DNA of 64,000 nucleotides from an uncultured Oscillospiraceae bacterium (GCA_905233385.1 CAJOEH010000006.1:71313-135312); one strand, 5' to 3'. Shown: positions 24,897 through 33,263, counted from the first letter of the stretch. Numbers and translations: made by a program. The notes: a model not told the origin generated them from the sequence alone.

Positions 24897-27146
24897 ATGA
24901 AAACACGAATTCTTGCGATTCTGCTGGCGGTCTTGCTGTTGTTGAGCGTACTGCCGACGGCGGCGCTGGCAGCGCCGGACGACGCAGGAGCGGACATTCT
25001 GGTCGAGGGCGATACGCCCCATCGCATCCATTGGACGATGTATCGGGACGGTACGCTCCGCCTTGAGCACACCGACAAGTATTCCTGTCTGGATCCGAAT
25101 GACCGTCCTTGGGTTGCCACATTCATAGTCGACGGACATGAAATCTATGGGGATTGGCATATCCGCACACTGGTGATCGAGGACGGAATAACGTATATTC
25201 CGGAAAATATGTTCCGGGAACTTCCGGCGCTGGAAAACGTCATCGTGAACGGTTCTCTGACGGAGATCGGGGAAAACGCATTCGGAGGATGCCAGGCGCT
25301 GCGCGATGTAACGATCCACGGAAACGTGGGCGGCTTTGACGGCGACGCCTGCTGGGGCGGCGTCCGCGCGAACGCCTTTTATCTCTGCAAGTGCATGCAG
25401 GGCTTCTACGTGGACGGACGCATTGCCAACGTCGGCGAAAGCGCGTTTTCGGGCGCAGACCTGTCCGGCATTTTCCCGCTGGTTTGCGGCGACATCGGAG
25501 CAGGGGCGTTTAAGAACAACCCGTCTTTCTACACCCTTCCTCCGGTCCGCGGCAGCGTCTGCGAAGACGCATTGAAAGGCACCACTATGAAAAACGAGCC
25601 GGTTTTCGTGGTATCCTCCCATCACGGGGATCTGAGCGGATTGGAAATTACGCGAAAGGCTCCGGTATGGAGCAGCTTTACGCAAAGTGTCTTGATGGTT
25701 GATGAAGATGCTTCTCCACGCATCTATTTTACCGGCACAGAGGCGGAGTTTCAGGCGAATTTCAGCAAGTACAAACGTTCCCACGAAGTGCAGCATCTGG
25801 GCGAACACGTCACCTGGGCGCTGGACGAGGAAACCGGCGTGCTGACGATCAGCGGCTACGGCTCCTGCATCGACCTGCTGTATATGGTTGAGCAGCCGTG
25901 GCTGAACATCCCGGGCGGGACCTGGGACGAAAACCGCGAGCGGATCACAAAGGTCCGCGTGCCCTACGGTCTGCGCCTCGGCGCGCATTACCTCGATCAG
26001 TTGGAAGATCGGGTAGAGTACTACTACGACCAAAGCGGAACACTCGGGACTGTGAACTGGGGGATTTCCGCCGGCAAGCTCTTCGTGAGCGGCACGGGCG
26101 CGATCCCGAGCCTCTATGGCAGGGAGAACGACGCCTGGATGCCGTATCGGGGAGAGGCCAGCGAGGACGTCAACGGAAACGGGATCAACGAGATCATCAT
26201 CGGGGACGGGATCACCGCGATCGGCTTCGGCGCGTTTATGAATTGCCCGAACCTGGAGCGGGTTACCTTTGCCGACAGCATCACGTCGGTGGAAGGCGCC
26301 GCGTTCTACGGCTGCCGGAATCTGAACAACGTTTCTCTGCCCTACCATCTCAAAACGATCGGGCGCAACGCATTCACCGACTGCACGGGCTTGCAGCGCA
26401 TTTTCATTCCGGAAACCGTGGAGACGATCGGCCCGCAATGCTTCGACCGCACCGGACTGACGGATATTTTCTACGGCGGCACGACGGAGCGTTGGAACGC
26501 CTTGAACGTAAGCGGCGTGAGCGGCGCGTTCGTGTACATGTCCAGCCCCGGATTCCCGCCCGGCGCGAGCGCAGCACCGACGCACGAGCCCAATTTCTTT
26601 GAAGATGTTTCCGAGGACGCGTACTACTTTGACGCGGTACGCTGGGCGGTGCGTGAGGAGATCACCGCCGGCACAGACGAAACGCACTTCTCGCCCGATG
26701 CGATCTGCACCCGCGCCCAGATGGCGACCTTCCTCTGGCGGACGGCGGGCGAGCCGGAGCCGCAGAGTACCGAAAATCCGTTCAAGGACGTTGCGGAAAC
26801 CGCCTACTATTACAAAGCCGTCCTCTGGGCGGCGGAGGTCGGCATCACGAAGGGCGTGGACGAAAGCCACTTCGCGCCCGAGGCGACCGTCACCCGCGCG
26901 CAGGCGACGACCCTCCTGTGCCGCGCCTTCGGCGGCAAGGCGGAGGGCGACAATCCCTTTGCCGACGTACCTGCAACTGCTTACTATGCGGAAGCAGTCC
27001 GCTGGGCGGCGAAGACCGGCGTGACGAACGGCACCGACGAGACGCATTTCAGCCCCGACGCGCCGTGCCTGCGCTGCCAAATCGTGACCTTCCTCTACCG
27101 CGCCGTGCAGAATCTCGAGCCCATCGAGGACGCGCCGGTTGAGTAA
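24897..27146 (+). CDS. Element-encoded SLH surface protein with BspA-like repeats
   Basis: This 749-residue exported protein has a signal peptide (MKTRILAILLAVLLLLSVLPTAALA) and LRR_5-type units in two blocks (LENVIVNGSLTEIGENAFGGCQALRDV; VTFADSITSVEGAAFYGCRNLNNVSLPYHLKTIGRNAF). Three C-terminal SLH repeats lie at about residues 564-740 (DAYYFDAVRWAVREEITAGTDETHFSPDA and two more). SLH repeats should attach it to the wall. The ATG at 24897 follows GAAGGAGGAGTTGCAG; the ORF start at 24855 is too early. It resembles the chromosomal SLH paralogues in plan but has a different signal peptide. It is surface cargo of the element. Confidence 0.92.
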   Translation: MKTRILAILLAVLLLLSVLPTAALAAPDDAGADILVEGDTPHRIHWTMYRDGTLRLEHTDKYSCLDPNDRPWVATFIVDGHEIYGDWHIRTLVIEDGITYIPENMFRELPALENVIVNGSLTEIGENAFGGCQALRDVTIHGNVGGFDGDACWGGVRANAFYLCKCMQGFYVDGRIANVGESAFSGADLSGIFPLVCGDIGAGAFKNNPSFYTLPPVRGSVCEDALKGTTMKNEPVFVVSSHHGDLSGLEITRKAPVWSSFTQSVLMVDEDASPRIYFTGTEAEFQANFSKYKRSHEVQHLGEHVTWALDEETGVLTISGYGSCIDLLYMVEQPWLNIPGGTWDENRERITKVRVPYGLRLGAHYLDQLEDRVEYYYDQSGTLGTVNWGISAGKLFVSGTGAIPSLYGRENDAWMPYRGEASEDVNGNGINEIIIGDGITAIGFGAFMNCPNLERVTFADSITSVEGAAFYGCRNLNNVSLPYHLKTIGRNAFTDCTGLQRIFIPETVETIGPQCFDRTGLTDIFYGGTTERWNALNVSGVSGAFVYMSSPGFPPGASAAPTHEPNFFEDVSEDAYYFDAVRWAVREEITAGTDETHFSPDAICTRAQMATFLWRTAGEPEPQSTENPFKDVAETAYYYKAVLWAAEVGITKGVDESHFAPEATVTRAQATTLLCRAFGGKAEGDNPFADVPATAYYAEAVRWAAKTGVTNGTDETHFSPDAPCLRCQIVTFLYRAVQNLEPIEDAPVE

Positions 27147-27184
27147 GCGCCTGCCGAAGACGCACCCTAATTGAAACAAAAAAC

Positions 27185-27219
27185 GCCCTCCGGTTGCATC
27201 TGCAACCCGGAGGGCTCTT
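27185..27219 (+). terminator. Terminator of the SLH gene
   Basis: The stem gccctccgg-ttgca/tgcaa-c-ccggagggc is followed by ctctttct. It lies 38 bp beyond the stop. Confidence 0.8.
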
Positions 27220-27317
27220 TCTATGCGATTGAAAAAGAAAAATTTAGACCGTTTTATTGGACACAAAAGATGATAGTATGTGAACAGACAATAAAAGTGT
27301 GACTTGGAGGGAGTAAT

Positions 27318-27488
27318 ATGGCATTTGCAGAGGAAAACCACTTGAAAGGCACTTGTGAGAACCAGACCGCCGCGGAATGGATCGAAGATTGGCTGAAGGA
27401 GTTTCCAGAAGACAAAGGATTGGTCCAGAGGTTGCGAGATTTAGGAGATACGGACGAACAAATTAAGGCGTTTCTTGAAGGGATTTAA
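27318..27488 (+). CDS. Small acidic protein of 56 residues, unknown function
   Basis: This ORF is too short for the supplied track. ATG at 27318 follows TTGGAGGGAGTAAT, and the frame reads MAFAEENHLKG...AAEWIEDWLKEFPEDKGL, ending AFLEGI. It is acidic and predicted helical. It sits 18 bp before the XRE gene and likely begins that operon. Small acidic proteins in this position can be anti-repressors or directionality factors, but nothing identifies the role. Confidence 0.65.
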   Translation: MAFAEENHLKGTCENQTAAEWIEDWLKEFPEDKGLVQRLRDLGDTDEQIKAFLEGI

Positions 27489-27506
27489 TCAGGAGGTGTT
27501 GCAGTA

Positions 27507-28307
27507 ATGGAACAGACATTTTTACACGGGACGATCCGCGAGCGGCTGCAGGATCTGATGAAATCCAGAAAGGTATCGCAGGCGGAACTTGCAACGCGGA
27601 TCGGCTGCACGGAGAGTATGCTGAGCCGCTTCATCAGCGGCAGGACGGATAAACTCGGCGACGAGAGCATCATCCGCATCGCGCGCGTGTTCAACGTCTC
27701 CACCGACTTTCTGCTCGGCGAAACCGACGTGCCCGACCGCGTGACCTACGACGTCTCCGAGCTCGGCCTTTCCGTACAGGCAGCGCGAAATCTCTACACG
27801 CAGAAGGTCAATCCGAAGGTGGTGAACGCCCTGTTGGAGAATCCGGAATTCGCCGAAACGACGGAGCTGATCTATGGCTATCTGAACGACGAATTTGCGA
27901 AGGGCTTCGCGCTGCAGAACGAACTATATTCGCTCGTCGGCAGGATGGTGCAGGGCGTGCCGGAAGCGGCTGCGGACGTCAGGCGGCTGGAGACGCCGCC
28001 GCATCAGTTCGACCTGACGCGGATTCAGGAATCGTTTATGGCGGCGGTCCGCTCGGTCAAAAACGAGGTCGGCTGCGACCTGAACGCCGACAACGAATTG
28101 ACGGCGCAGATGATGAAACGGATCTATGCCGAGGTGGCGAAAGGGCAGCACCGGCGGCAGAAAAAAGTCTCGCCGAAGGACGTCGGCGCGGCGATCGCGA
28201 AGGCACTGCAGCTTCCGCCCGGCGAAAAAACGCAAGCGGTCATTCAGCAGTTTTTGAATCTGACCGAGGCGGTCACGAACGATGAATCGGGAAGAACTGT
28301 CCAATGA
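27507..28307 (+). CDS. XRE-family transcriptional regulator
   Basis: This 266-residue protein has an N-terminal HTH (IRERLQDLMKSRKVSQAELATRIGCTESMLSRFISGRTDKLGDESIIRIARVFNVSTDFLLGETD). A longer C-terminal part of unknown fold follows. A strong AGGAGGTG site precedes the ATG. Its stop overlaps the next gene, a sigma factor, by 26 bp, so the two are translationally coupled. It is a good candidate for control of element maintenance, acting as repressor together with the sigma factor. Confidence 0.87.
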   Translation: MEQTFLHGTIRERLQDLMKSRKVSQAELATRIGCTESMLSRFISGRTDKLGDESIIRIARVFNVSTDFLLGETDVPDRVTYDVSELGLSVQAARNLYTQKVNPKVVNALLENPEFAETTELIYGYLNDEFAKGFALQNELYSLVGRMVQGVPEAAADVRRLETPPHQFDLTRIQESFMAAVRSVKNEVGCDLNADNELTAQMMKRIYAEVAKGQHRRQKKVSPKDVGAAIAKALQLPPGEKTQAVIQQFLNLTEAVTNDESGRTVQ

Positions 28308-28920
28308 GGAACTCTGCGCGCTGGCGAAAAACGGCGACGCCGATGCGCTGGAGCAGCTCGTAAAAAACAATCTCCCGTTCATCAAAAAACGCGCGAAAGA
28401 AATCTGGGAATCGAAGCAGGCGCTGAACGAAACGCTGGGCGTCGACCGCGACGATCTGGAGCAGGAAGGCGCGATCGGATTGCTCAACTGCGTCGAAAAG
28501 TTTCAGCCCGAGCGCGGTTTCAAATTCCTGACCTATGCCGCGCCGGCGATCCGGAACGCGATGTATGATTATTTCGACGTGCAGGAAGCTGTCTTTGAAA
28601 AACGCGACGTGGATCTCGTAGATTCGCTGGATGAAATCGTGCGCGACGAGTGGACGACTCGGCACAATTTGCTTCCCGACCCGACGCGCAAAACGCCGGA
28701 ACAAATCTATCTGAAGAAGGAATGGCTCGGCGAAATTCATAGCGCACTGGACGAGGTTTCCGACAGAGAAAATCAATACCTGCGTTATCGTTTTGGTTTC
28801 GAGGACGAGACTGCGCATCCGCTGATCGAAACGGCAATTCATTTTCATCTTTCAGAAAGCCGCGCGAAAATTACGGAGAGGTCTGCGCTGAAAAACGTGC
28901 GATCGGCGCTGCCGTGGTGA
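28282..28920 (+). CDS. Sigma-70 family RNA polymerase sigma factor of the element
   Basis: This 212-residue protein has a sigma region 2 with DRDDLEQEGAIGLLNCVEKFQPERGFKFLTYAAPAIRNAMYDYFD. That is closer to primary or sporulation-type sigma factors than to ECF factors. A weak C-terminal region 4 follows (VSDRENQYLRYRFGFED...AIHFHLSESRAKITERSALKNVRSAL). Sigma factors of this short type are found in Clostridia mobile elements. It overlaps the XRE regulator and may drive element genes, possibly the excision programme. No target promoter was identified. Confidence 0.82.
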   Translation: MNREELSNEELCALAKNGDADALEQLVKNNLPFIKKRAKEIWESKQALNETLGVDRDDLEQEGAIGLLNCVEKFQPERGFKFLTYAAPAIRNAMYDYFDVQEAVFEKRDVDLVDSLDEIVRDEWTTRHNLLPDPTRKTPEQIYLKKEWLGEIHSALDEVSDRENQYLRYRFGFEDETAHPLIETAIHFHLSESRAKITERSALKNVRSALPW

Positions 28921-29640
28921 AAGCGAAAGCTGCGTCGCTGCGGCGGGCGTATATCCCTTTTGCGCCCTCGGTGATGCGCCGTCGCTGCGGTCTGCGACCT
29001 TCGCTTCGCCGCCTCACCTGCGCCCGAAGGGCGGGTATCCGTCAGCGTGCGCGCTTCCGAATACCCGCCCTTCTTCAGCCGCGGAAAACTTGCTGTTGTC
29101 GTCGTCACAAGCTCCGTATCGTTCGTCCTGCCGCAAGCGGCAGGACTCATTCACTCCGCTGTTCCTCCTCTCCCCACAAAACTTCGTTTTGCGGGGACCC
29201 CATCGCAGCAGCACCTTTTCCGCGTCCGCGGCCGCAAAAGGTATAACACACTAGACCTTGCAGGCAAGGTCGTGTGCCAATGGGACGCCGTCCCCTTTGG
29301 ATTCCCCCGCCACGAAACCGTCCGGTTTCTTTGAATTCTTCCCCGCAGCAGAATTGTGAACGCAGTCGCCCTCGCTCACAACTCTGCTGTCCAAAAGGGC
29401 ACCGCCCCTTTGCAATCCCCGCCAACGAAACCGCAGGTTTCTTTGGATTCTTCCCTGCAGCGAACGGTCGAAATGCCGTGCGTGATTGCCTTTCGCCGCT
29501 TCGCCGCCAAAGGAGCGCTTCCCCTTTGAACTCCGCCAACGAAACAAGTGTTTCTTTGGAATCTTCCCGCAAAAAATCAGAGCGAGACATTCCTCGCTCC
29601 GATACTGTTATATCCCAAAAGGGAGAAGCCCCGTTTATGC
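28921..29640. repeat. Non-coding array of repeated hairpin units
   Basis: Between about 29,275 and 29,640 a unit of roughly 115 bp recurs three times. Each has a stem with conserved GAAAC/GTTTC bases and a different loop (gaaaccgtccggtttc, gaaaccgcaggtttc, gaaacaagtgtttc), then TTTGGATTCTTCC, a second hairpin, and an AAAGGGG/CCCCTTT stem. Earlier hairpins (ctgccgcaagcggcag, ccccacaaaacttcgttttgcgggg) fill 29,130-29,210. ORFs on both strands translate only the repeat and look spurious. The stem changes point to a structured nucleic acid, not a protein. Confidence 0.65.
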
Positions 29641-30076
29641 CCTAGCAAATTGCTAATTGGCCTTCTAATGCTTCTCGCTGAAATAGCGATACATTTTTCA
29701 ATTACTGTCATTCAGGAATGTGGTTGCGATTGGCCAACTAATCATTGCTGATAAGATTAAATAGAATACACAAAAAGCCTTAAGGTTGAAAATTGGCGAG
29801 AATCCTGCTATATTATTTTTGAGATTTGTGATAGTGCAGAGGGGTAAAGCGAAAAGGTTTTGGACACTAACCGCCGAAGAGAATCTCCAATAGCCACTTA
29901 AAGTATAAAGCCAAGAACACTCATTTTGTAATAGTCAAACTGTTTAAAAATGGATTTTTTTGAAACATTGAAAAGCACTGCAAGAATGTGAGACGCACGA
30001 TAAAGCGGTATCGTGAGATCTGTGCCAAAGAAGAACGGTGTTAGCAATCATTATTTGAGATATAAAGGAGAACAAT
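29641..30076. other. AT-rich leader region of the graspetide cluster
   Basis: No ORF of note is present. A promoter is visible at 29786-29814, which would give an untranslated leader of about 250 bases ahead of the precursor gene. The base composition changes sharply here from GC-rich to AT-rich, marking the edge of a separately acquired segment. Confidence 0.6.
29786..29814 (+). promoter_or_regulatory. Promoter of the graspetide cluster
   Basis: TTGAAA and TATATT with a 17-bp spacer, upstream of the precursor gene by about 265 bp. Confidence 0.55.
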
Positions 30077-30283
30077 ATGAGAGAACATATCATTATTGAA
30101 AAAGCAGTAAAGTATTCCGTTCCAGATCAGAGCCCGACGCCATACGGGTGCACATATAAAACCCAAGAGGGATATTGGGTAGAAAACCTTTCAAATACTG
30201 CGATGATGAAAAGCGACAATCCCCAAAAACCAACAACAAAAAAGTGCGATATCGAAACGGGAGAAGATCAGAAAGGTGAATGA
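30077..30283 (+). CDS. Probable graspetide (ATP-grasp RiPP) precursor peptide
   Basis: This 68-residue peptide starts MREHIIIEKAV. It has a middle motif PTPYGCTYKT and a C-terminus PTTKKCDIETGEDQKGE that pairs Thr/Lys with Asp/Glu. Omega-ester and omega-amide crosslinks of graspetides join Thr/Ser or Lys to Asp/Glu, so this tail is a plausible core. The next gene, an ATP-grasp ligase of the MvdD/PsnB type, overlaps its stop by 8 bp. A clear AAAGGAG site precedes the ATG. Small size alone proves nothing; the context is the main argument. The product structure is unknown. Confidence 0.75.
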   Translation: MREHIIIEKAVKYSVPDQSPTPYGCTYKTQEGYWVENLSNTAMMKSDNPQKPTTKKCDIETGEDQKGE

Positions 30284-31241
30284 TATTGAATACTTAGTTA
30301 TCTCTTCCTCCATCGATTATTCTACCGATCTTGTTTGCTTTGAGTTGCACGAGCGCCAAAAGTCATATTTGCGGCTAAATCGTGATAGTTTTGGAGATTA
30401 CGATATACTTTATTCGTTATCGGATCGGAGGATGGTAATAACAATTGGGGATGATGTTTATTCACTCAGGAATGATAATCTGAAAGGCATTTATTTTAGA
30501 GCGCCAGTATTCTTGCGATCTCACAAAAAATACAACATAAACGAACAATTGATTAGGAGTCAATGGAGTTCATTTATAAGAAACCTTGTCGTATTTGAAA
30601 ATGCAAAATGGATTAATCATCCGGTAAATACATATAGAGCTGAAAACAAAATGTATCAACTCCACTGCGCACAATCTGCAGGACTGTTAACCCCGAAAAC
30701 ATATGTTGGGAATGTATTACCAAAGAATATTATTGGCACGCAAGAATATATTGTTAAACCTTTGGATACTGCGTTGTTTTATAATGAATCACAAGAATAC
30801 TTTACATATGCCTCAGTTGTTGGAGGAAGCGAACTAATTGATTCAAATATTAAAGACGCACCTGTTATCTTTCAAGAATTCCTCGAAGATAAACTGGATA
30901 TTAGGGTTACAGTGATTGGTAATATGGTTTTTCCTGTTAGCATTACAAAGCAAGGGAAAAACATATATGGGGATTGGAGGGTGAACCCTAAGGACTCTCT
31001 GCAGTACACAAGTATTACACTTCCAAAAGGGATTACCAATAGAATAATTGGGCTTATGAACAAACTGGATCTTACGTTTGGTGGAGTTGATTTGGCACTA
31101 TCTAAGGGGAAATACTACTTTATTGAAGTTAATCCGACAGGAGAATGGGGCTGGATAAGTCCGTATTGCACAATGCCCTTAGAAATAGCTATCGTAAATG
31201 AATTAGTTGGGGAGGCATCTGATGAAAAGAGTCCTTTATGA
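30276..31241 (+). CDS. ATP-grasp ligase for RiPP (graspetide) macrocyclization
   Basis: This 321-residue protein has the plan of graspetide ligases: GIYFRAPVFLRSH near residue 70, KWINHPVNTYRAENKMYQLHCAQSAGLLTPKTYVGN at about 108-143, and KPLDTALFY. QEFLEDKLDIRVTVIGNMVFPV and FIEVNPTGEWGWI follow, as in MvdC/MvdD-like enzymes. The family uses ATP to activate side-chain carboxylates of a precursor and joins them to Thr/Ser or Lys side chains. The start is a GTG overlapping the precursor stop, and its end overlaps the next gene by 20 bp. The three genes are a coupled operon. Confidence 0.88.
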   Translation: MNDIEYLVISSSIDYSTDLVCFELHERQKSYLRLNRDSFGDYDILYSLSDRRMVITIGDDVYSLRNDNLKGIYFRAPVFLRSHKKYNINEQLIRSQWSSFIRNLVVFENAKWINHPVNTYRAENKMYQLHCAQSAGLLTPKTYVGNVLPKNIIGTQEYIVKPLDTALFYNESQEYFTYASVVGGSELIDSNIKDAPVIFQEFLEDKLDIRVTVIGNMVFPVSITKQGKNIYGDWRVNPKDSLQYTSITLPKGITNRIIGLMNKLDLTFGGVDLALSKGKYYFIEVNPTGEWGWISPYCTMPLEIAIVNELVGEASDEKSPL

Positions 31242-32085
31242 AATAATTCCTGCAGTATCTTTATATAGAGCAAATAGGGCACTAACAGAAAAGATAAATA
31301 GCGAAGAAAGCCAAGCCAACGTTGCCTATTTAGATAATATCAATGCGATACCAATTGACAGCTTTAGGCAGAAGTATGCTGAATCGTTTGAAATGAAAAA
31401 CCGATTCGAGGACAAAGCAAAAACAAATGTTTTTGGAATCACTATTGCCATTTCTGTGATTATGGGGGCAACGGGATTGACTGGCTCATTGATAAATAAA
31501 TATCATTCTCCCATTCTCAATTGGATAGTGTTTTTTATCCTTCTGGCGGCGATTGTCTATCTGCTTGCTTCGGGAATAGATGCAATTAAAGTACTCTTTA
31601 AGGAGAACACCATGTCAACAGTAGCTTTATCCGATTTGTCAACAGATAGTTTTGCTACAAAAGAAAAGTACGATGATTGCATAAACAGAAATATATATCG
31701 TAATACTATTAGAAACAACTATTTGCATTCGTCTTTTTTATGCATCAGAAATTCGCTAATATGCCTGATGGTCTTATTTATCCTTGTTTCTGTTCCAATC
31801 ACGGCAAAGAACTCCATAAGCACAACAGCCGTTGTCGCAACTCCATTCAGCGATTCGTCAGTTTCATATTCCTCAACTGTGATTATTCCAGATGGGCTAG
31901 TTGTTGCAAAAATCAATGAAAGCATTTTTCAAGACTTAGCAGAGCGAGACGTTATAGAAGAAAATACAGTTTACAGTTTTGTGAATATTGCGGAGAAATA
32001 CTTTGTACAATACAGATGCTATAAATCGGATATTATTGTAACGGCTTTTTCTTGTTTTGATAGGGTGCATAACGAGGGTCAATAA
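31222..32085 (+). CDS. Membrane protein of the graspetide cluster, unknown function
   Basis: This 287-residue protein has about three membrane segments: ITIAISVIMGATGLTG, WIVFFILLAAIVYLLASG, and SLICLMVLFILVSVPI. A C-terminal extracellular part of some 85 residues follows. No transporter or protease motif is seen. Its ATG at 31222, after TTGGGGAGGCATCTG, lies inside the ligase gene, so translation is coupled. It could be an immunity or export factor for the modified peptide, or the peptide could act at the membrane through it. None of these is shown. Confidence 0.7.
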   Translation: MKRVLYEIIPAVSLYRANRALTEKINSEESQANVAYLDNINAIPIDSFRQKYAESFEMKNRFEDKAKTNVFGITIAISVIMGATGLTGSLINKYHSPILNWIVFFILLAAIVYLLASGIDAIKVLFKENTMSTVALSDLSTDSFATKEKYDDCINRNIYRNTIRNNYLHSSFLCIRNSLICLMVLFILVSVPITAKNSISTTAVVATPFSDSSVSYSSTVIIPDGLVVAKINESIFQDLAERDVIEENTVYSFVNIAEKYFVQYRCYKSDIIVTAFSCFDRVHNEGQ

Positions 32086-32094
32086 TGTGGAAAA

Positions 32095-32121
32095 CAGCGG
32101 CAGGAAGGAATCCTGCCGCTG
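32095..32121 (+). terminator. Terminator-like hairpin after the graspetide operon
   Basis: The stem cagcggcagga/tcctgccgctg has a 5-base loop, 9 bp past the stop. The T-run is poor. Confidence 0.7.
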
Positions 32122-32420
32122 TGAGTTTGTTAATGCGATGAAAAGCGTCAATGATGTGTTTCTTTCTAAATGATTTGCGTTTGCAATGCCGCATTACTTC
32201 ACTGGAGTTTGTTGCAGAGCAACCACAATTACTTATGAGTGTTATGCTACCCGAATTAAACTGTTATGGCAATCCCTTCGCGCTGCAAGAACATTTCACC
32301 ATATTATTTCGCACATTAAACAATCGGCATTTCAAATAATTCAAACTATTCATCAATTAGCAAACGGGAGAATTCGATGTGTGGTTTTTCTTTGAAAATG
32401 TCATTATCAGATGATGATCC
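32122..32420. other. AT-rich spacer without a convincing gene
   Basis: Two overlapping ORFs of about 65 residues exist in different frames but lack ribosome binding sites and recognisable content. Nothing else is seen. Confidence 0.5.
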
Positions 32421-32663
32421 CTATTTGATTTCCTGCTCCAGACCATCGAACAGAGGAGAATCGAAAAACTCGCGCAGACTGATCTCCCAGCCGTCGCAAA
32501 GCTTCTTGATCGAAACGATGCCTGGATTCTGACTTTTCTCGTTCAGCATACTGTAAATCGTGGACGGAGAAACGCCGGAGATATTTGCCAGCGCGTTGAT
32601 CGCCATATTCCGCTCCTTACAGATCTGGATGATTCTTTCGGCCACTGCCTCTTTGGTGTTCAT
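32421..32663 (-). CDS. Small XRE-family repressor
   Basis: This 80-residue, single-domain HTH protein reads AERIIQICKERNMAINALANISGVSPSTIYSMLNEKSQNPGIVSIKKLCDGWEISLREFF. The ATG at 32663 follows GTAAGCGGAGGTTTGAT; the longer ORF start is not needed. It is divergent from the SLOG gene across 130 bp that hold repeated GCGATATATC sites, so it very likely represses both itself and that gene. Confidence 0.88.
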   Translation of the reverse strand: MNTKEAVAERIIQICKERNMAINALANISGVSPSTIYSMLNEKSQNPGIVSIKKLCDGWEISLREFFDSPLFDGLEQEIK

Positions 32664-32722
32664 ATCAAACCTCCGCTTACGATATATCGCTAAAAGCATA
32701 TCCAAACTTGCGATAAATCGTG

Positions 32723-32774
32723 TGGGATATATCGCAATTTTTCGGACTACATGCTATAATTGCGATATATCCCA
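32723..32774. promoter_or_regulatory. Operators for the XRE repressor overlapping the SLOG promoter
   Basis: TGGGATATATCGCAA (32723-32737) and its exact inverse TTGCGATATATCCCA (32760-32774) flank a TATAAT (32755-32760). Two further partial sites, cgatatatcgc near 32676 and gcgataaatcg near 32710, lie before the XRE start. The arrangement suits cooperative repression of both divergent genes. Confidence 0.75.
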
Positions 32775-32792
32775 AACGCGGGGGCGAATGAT

Positions 32793-33230
32793 ATGACCTG
32801 CACGTTCTTTGGACACCGCTATGTGCCAAAAGAAATAGAGCCGACCTTGCGGTCGACTCTGATTGATTTGATAGAAAACCTGGGAGTAGATCTGTTTTAC
32901 GTCGGCAATCACGGAGAGTTTGACGCGATGGTTCGCCGCATGATGCGTGAACTGTCTGCCAAATACCCAATTACATACCGCGTGGTCCTGGCGTATATGC
33001 CGGGGAAGAAAGATGTTTTCGATGCTGTCGATTATTCCGACACAGTTCTCCCGGAGGGCATCGAGACCGTACCGAAACGTTTTGCGATCAACTATCGGAA
33101 CAGATGGATGATCGAACAGTCGGATTTCGTCGTCACCTACGTCGTCCACGATGCCGGCTCCGGCGCAGCACAGTTTAAAAAACAGGCTGAACGGAAAGGG
33201 AAATCGGTGATTGAGCTGAGTCCGGACTAG
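32793..33230 (+). CDS. SLOG-like (YpsA/DUF1273-related) protein
   Basis: This 145-residue protein begins CTFFGHRYVPKEIEPTLRSTLIDLIENLGVDLFYVGNHGEFDAMVRRMMRELSAKYP. It later has YRNRWMIEQSDFVVTYVVHDAGSGAAQF. The GHR start, the VGNHGEFD loop and the final GSGAA stretch fit the SLOG superfamily, which binds nucleotide-derived ligands. SLOG proteins recur in nucleotide-signalling conflict systems. The start is the ATG at 32793 after GCGGGGGC. Strict control by the divergent XRE repressor fits a potentially toxic or signalling role. Confidence 0.78.
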   Translation: MTCTFFGHRYVPKEIEPTLRSTLIDLIENLGVDLFYVGNHGEFDAMVRRMMRELSAKYPITYRVVLAYMPGKKDVFDAVDYSDTVLPEGIETVPKRFAINYRNRWMIEQSDFVVTYVVHDAGSGAAQFKKQAERKGKSVIELSPD

Positions 33231-33263
33231 TAATGGTTCGCATTCAGAATCATTAATGCTTAA

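Noticed and set aside
24813-27341. Minus-strand ORF of 842 residues opposite the element SLH gene
   Set aside because: It is an antisense shadow of the SLH/LRR repeats with no recognisable domain.
28921-29640. Hairpin array as a CRISPR or as coding ORFs (for example 29147-29590, minus)
   Set aside because: Spacing is not repeat-spacer, loops are short, and the predicted proteins are repeat translations in several frames with no ribosome binding site.
32151-32395. Two small plus-strand ORFs after the graspetide operon
   Set aside because: They overlap in different frames, lack ribosome binding sites and show no family pattern.
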